Position numbers and translations under genes: made by a program
Shown here: positions 44,311-45,668 of the stretch, one piece after another
Layout: each line of letters begins with the position of its first letter
Position numbering within the stretch: the stretch's first letter is position 1
The notes under the pieces: model-generated
Told to the model about the DNA's origin: nothing
Seen by the model: only the letters and a program-made list of their open reading frames with translations
Database searches by the model: none
NCBI GenBank assembly: GCA_049999725.1
Contig: JBNGIS010008018.1
Location: 1-45,668 of the forward strand
Length of the DNA stretch: 45,668 nucleotides
Origin: Haplomitrium mnioides
Lineage: Eukaryota; Marchantiophyta; Haplomitriopsida; Calobryales
Reading direction: 5' to 3'

Positions 44311-44518
44311 CAATTCAAATAATCAAATAGCTTCTTGAGCATTCTCAAGGTTAGAACACGGTTCCTAAATAGCATCATGAAGTGGATATCCCTTCCACAA
44401 AACTTTATATTGAACTTGAAGATGTCATCCACGCTTGAGTACTTGCTTAGCCAAAATGAAGTCCACCTTATATTCTTCATAATCATCAAGAACAATAGAT
44501 GGAGTAGGAATTTGAACA
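44311..44518 (-). pseudogene. Chromodomain of a Ty3/gypsy chromovirus integrase
   Basis: One minus-strand frame reads DDYEEYKVDFILAKQVLKRG, a TGA, then QYKVLWKGYPLHDAI, TAG, EPCSNLENAQEAI. This is the chromodomain pattern (Y-x-V-E-x-I-L-x-x-R, Y-x-V-K-W-K-G-Y, W-E-P-x-x-N-L). Its three stops fall where CGA, TGG and a similar codon are expected. The domain normally closes the integrase of plant chromoviruses and targets insertion to modified histones. The upstream integrase is not in the window because the LTR at 44543 begins 25 bases away. Confidence 0.8.
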
Positions 44519-44542
44519 CAATTCAAAAAATAAGATAGACTA

Positions 44543-45668
44543 TGTCATAGCATAGCAATGGCACTCCAACCCCCAAAAAGCACACCCAATGATCGAATCG
44601 CGCAAGATCTATATAGAAATCTGCTCTTAATCCACTTTTATCGACTTTCCAGATTCTTTAGAGAGTTCTGAAACTGTACTCTTGTTAACTCAGACGTGGA
44701 CCTCTCTCCACTCTAGGTCTAACTACCTTTTCCTCCACAAAACAATAGCCACAAAAATATACTTACTACTTCACAACACATAACACAAACCAAGAACTAC
44801 CCAAATTGTATGACTGACATTTCTGGAATCAGATAGCTACTGTACAGGCCGATTTTAAACTGGAGTTGTATCGGAGAAATTCCCAAGCAATCGGTTACCC
44901 AACCCGCTCGAAACTCTCAAACCAACGTTCTCATGCCTACCCTCGTTACAACATCTCTCTTCTCCTCAAATTAGACACTCAGGCCACTCCAACCCAAGGT
45001 ATCCCAGAGCTTGATGCTGAGAACACAGCTATGGAACGACCCATCTGGTCTCACATCCAAGTGATGCTCCTCCAACCACCAATCACTCTGTTTATTTGTG
45101 AAATGTCCACCTAGTCTCTAAGTACACACAAACCTGAGCCTTCCTTTTTCTGCTCCAATCTCCCAACCAGAATCCACTGATTGGAAAATCACAGCAGGTC
45201 CTCTCCTTACAAATTTAATAAACAAAGAACATAACAGAACTCATAGCAGAATTGATTGATCACTCAAACCTTCACCAATCACAATCTGAGACTCAGACCA
45301 CATCCCCACCAGCAGAACCACTTCAGGTGCCTCCTTCCATGCACTCCTCTCATGTAAAATTGTCTGATCCTTCCAATTGCCAACTGCACAACTGCATCAA
45401 CCAACTCTAACTTTTGAATTCATACTCTATCCTCAAAACTACTCCTCATGAATCTGCAATCAAAATTATGAGTAGGAGACCTCACAGACATGAACTCTCT
45501 GTATATTTCTTGAAGCACACATGTACAATGAGAATCCCAGAACATGAGCTTGACAAAATGACTTGTACCCCTCTCCATGTTCCACAAGAAAGTAAAATCA
45601 GCAACACTCTCCTAATGCTACTGGGACTGATCTTCTGCACAAACTAAAGCTAAGGCGACACCAGGACC
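44543..45668 (-). mobile_element. Family-L LTR, antisense, 3' part (continues beyond window)
   Basis: Starts TGTCATAGC after AGACTA. Read on the minus strand it matches the last 1.1 kb of 1-2031, for example GATTTCTATATAGATCTTGC and CATTGTACATGTGTGCTTCA. The last 70 bases (to ACACCAGGACC) also match 23430-23481. The preceding GACTA (44538-44542) would be the target duplication. The other end is outside the window. Confidence 0.85.

Noticed and set aside
44307-44519. 70-codon minus-strand frame (MFKFLL...) as a gene
   Set aside because: It is a shifted frame over the chromodomain, which is recognisable in the adjacent frame despite three stops.

Overview
The window comes from a land-plant nuclear genome, probably a large, repeat-rich one. 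The evidence is Ty1/copia and Ty3/gypsy pol remnants, GT-AG introns with plant-style donors, very long solo LTRs and no rRNA, tRNA or prokaryotic signals. I cannot name the species. No intact host gene is visible. Nearly everything recognisable is nested, decayed mobile DNA, and many in-frame stops look like C-to-T decay of TGG, CAG or CGA codons.

Layout. 1-2031 is the 3' part of a long LTR (family L). 2032-4579 is unassigned flank with two weak exon-like segments. 4580-10975 is a Ty1/copia element (gag, protease, integrase, partial reverse transcriptase), split at 6741-9996 by an antisense family-L solo LTR with a perfect 5-bp target duplication. 10978-11440 is an array of GGACC...GTCC units. 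11433-13948 and about 13940-16901 are two 5'-truncated copies (A and B) of a DNA-transposon-like element. 16902-19024 and 36387-38489 are two halves of a Ty3/gypsy-related element. 38490-42321 is an internally deleted copy (D), interrupted by a 537-bp solo LTR carrying four G-boxes. 42322-43690 is unexplained. 43690-44520 is the minus-strand 3' end of a Ty3/gypsy chromovirus. 44543 to the window end is another antisense family-L LTR.

The main discovery is element C, 19025-36386. It has about 22-bp terminal inverted repeats and a 4-bp GAGT target duplication (5 bp if the following A is counted). About 11.0 kb remains after two nested LTRs (22459-28809) are removed. It holds two divergently oriented, intron-containing genes. 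Rightward is a protein with the signatures I associate with the DUF7869-type family (IDGMDQ-like, LQLDN..RENKN-like and GHTHDQID motifs), which I infer to be the transposase. Leftward is a multi-exon gene joining a ParB-like segment to a beta-class N6/N4 DNA methyltransferase (DPPY-like then GSG-like motif). The two start codons are about 0.4 kb apart and a TATA box faces the methyltransferase. Three introns and both subterminal regions carry arrays of a near-palindromic motif (core TGCGCGCA, TGCGTGCA and variants), which could be binding or methylation sites. Copies A, B, C and D all lie in the same orientation. I do not know of a described plant transposon combining these proteins, but I could not search.
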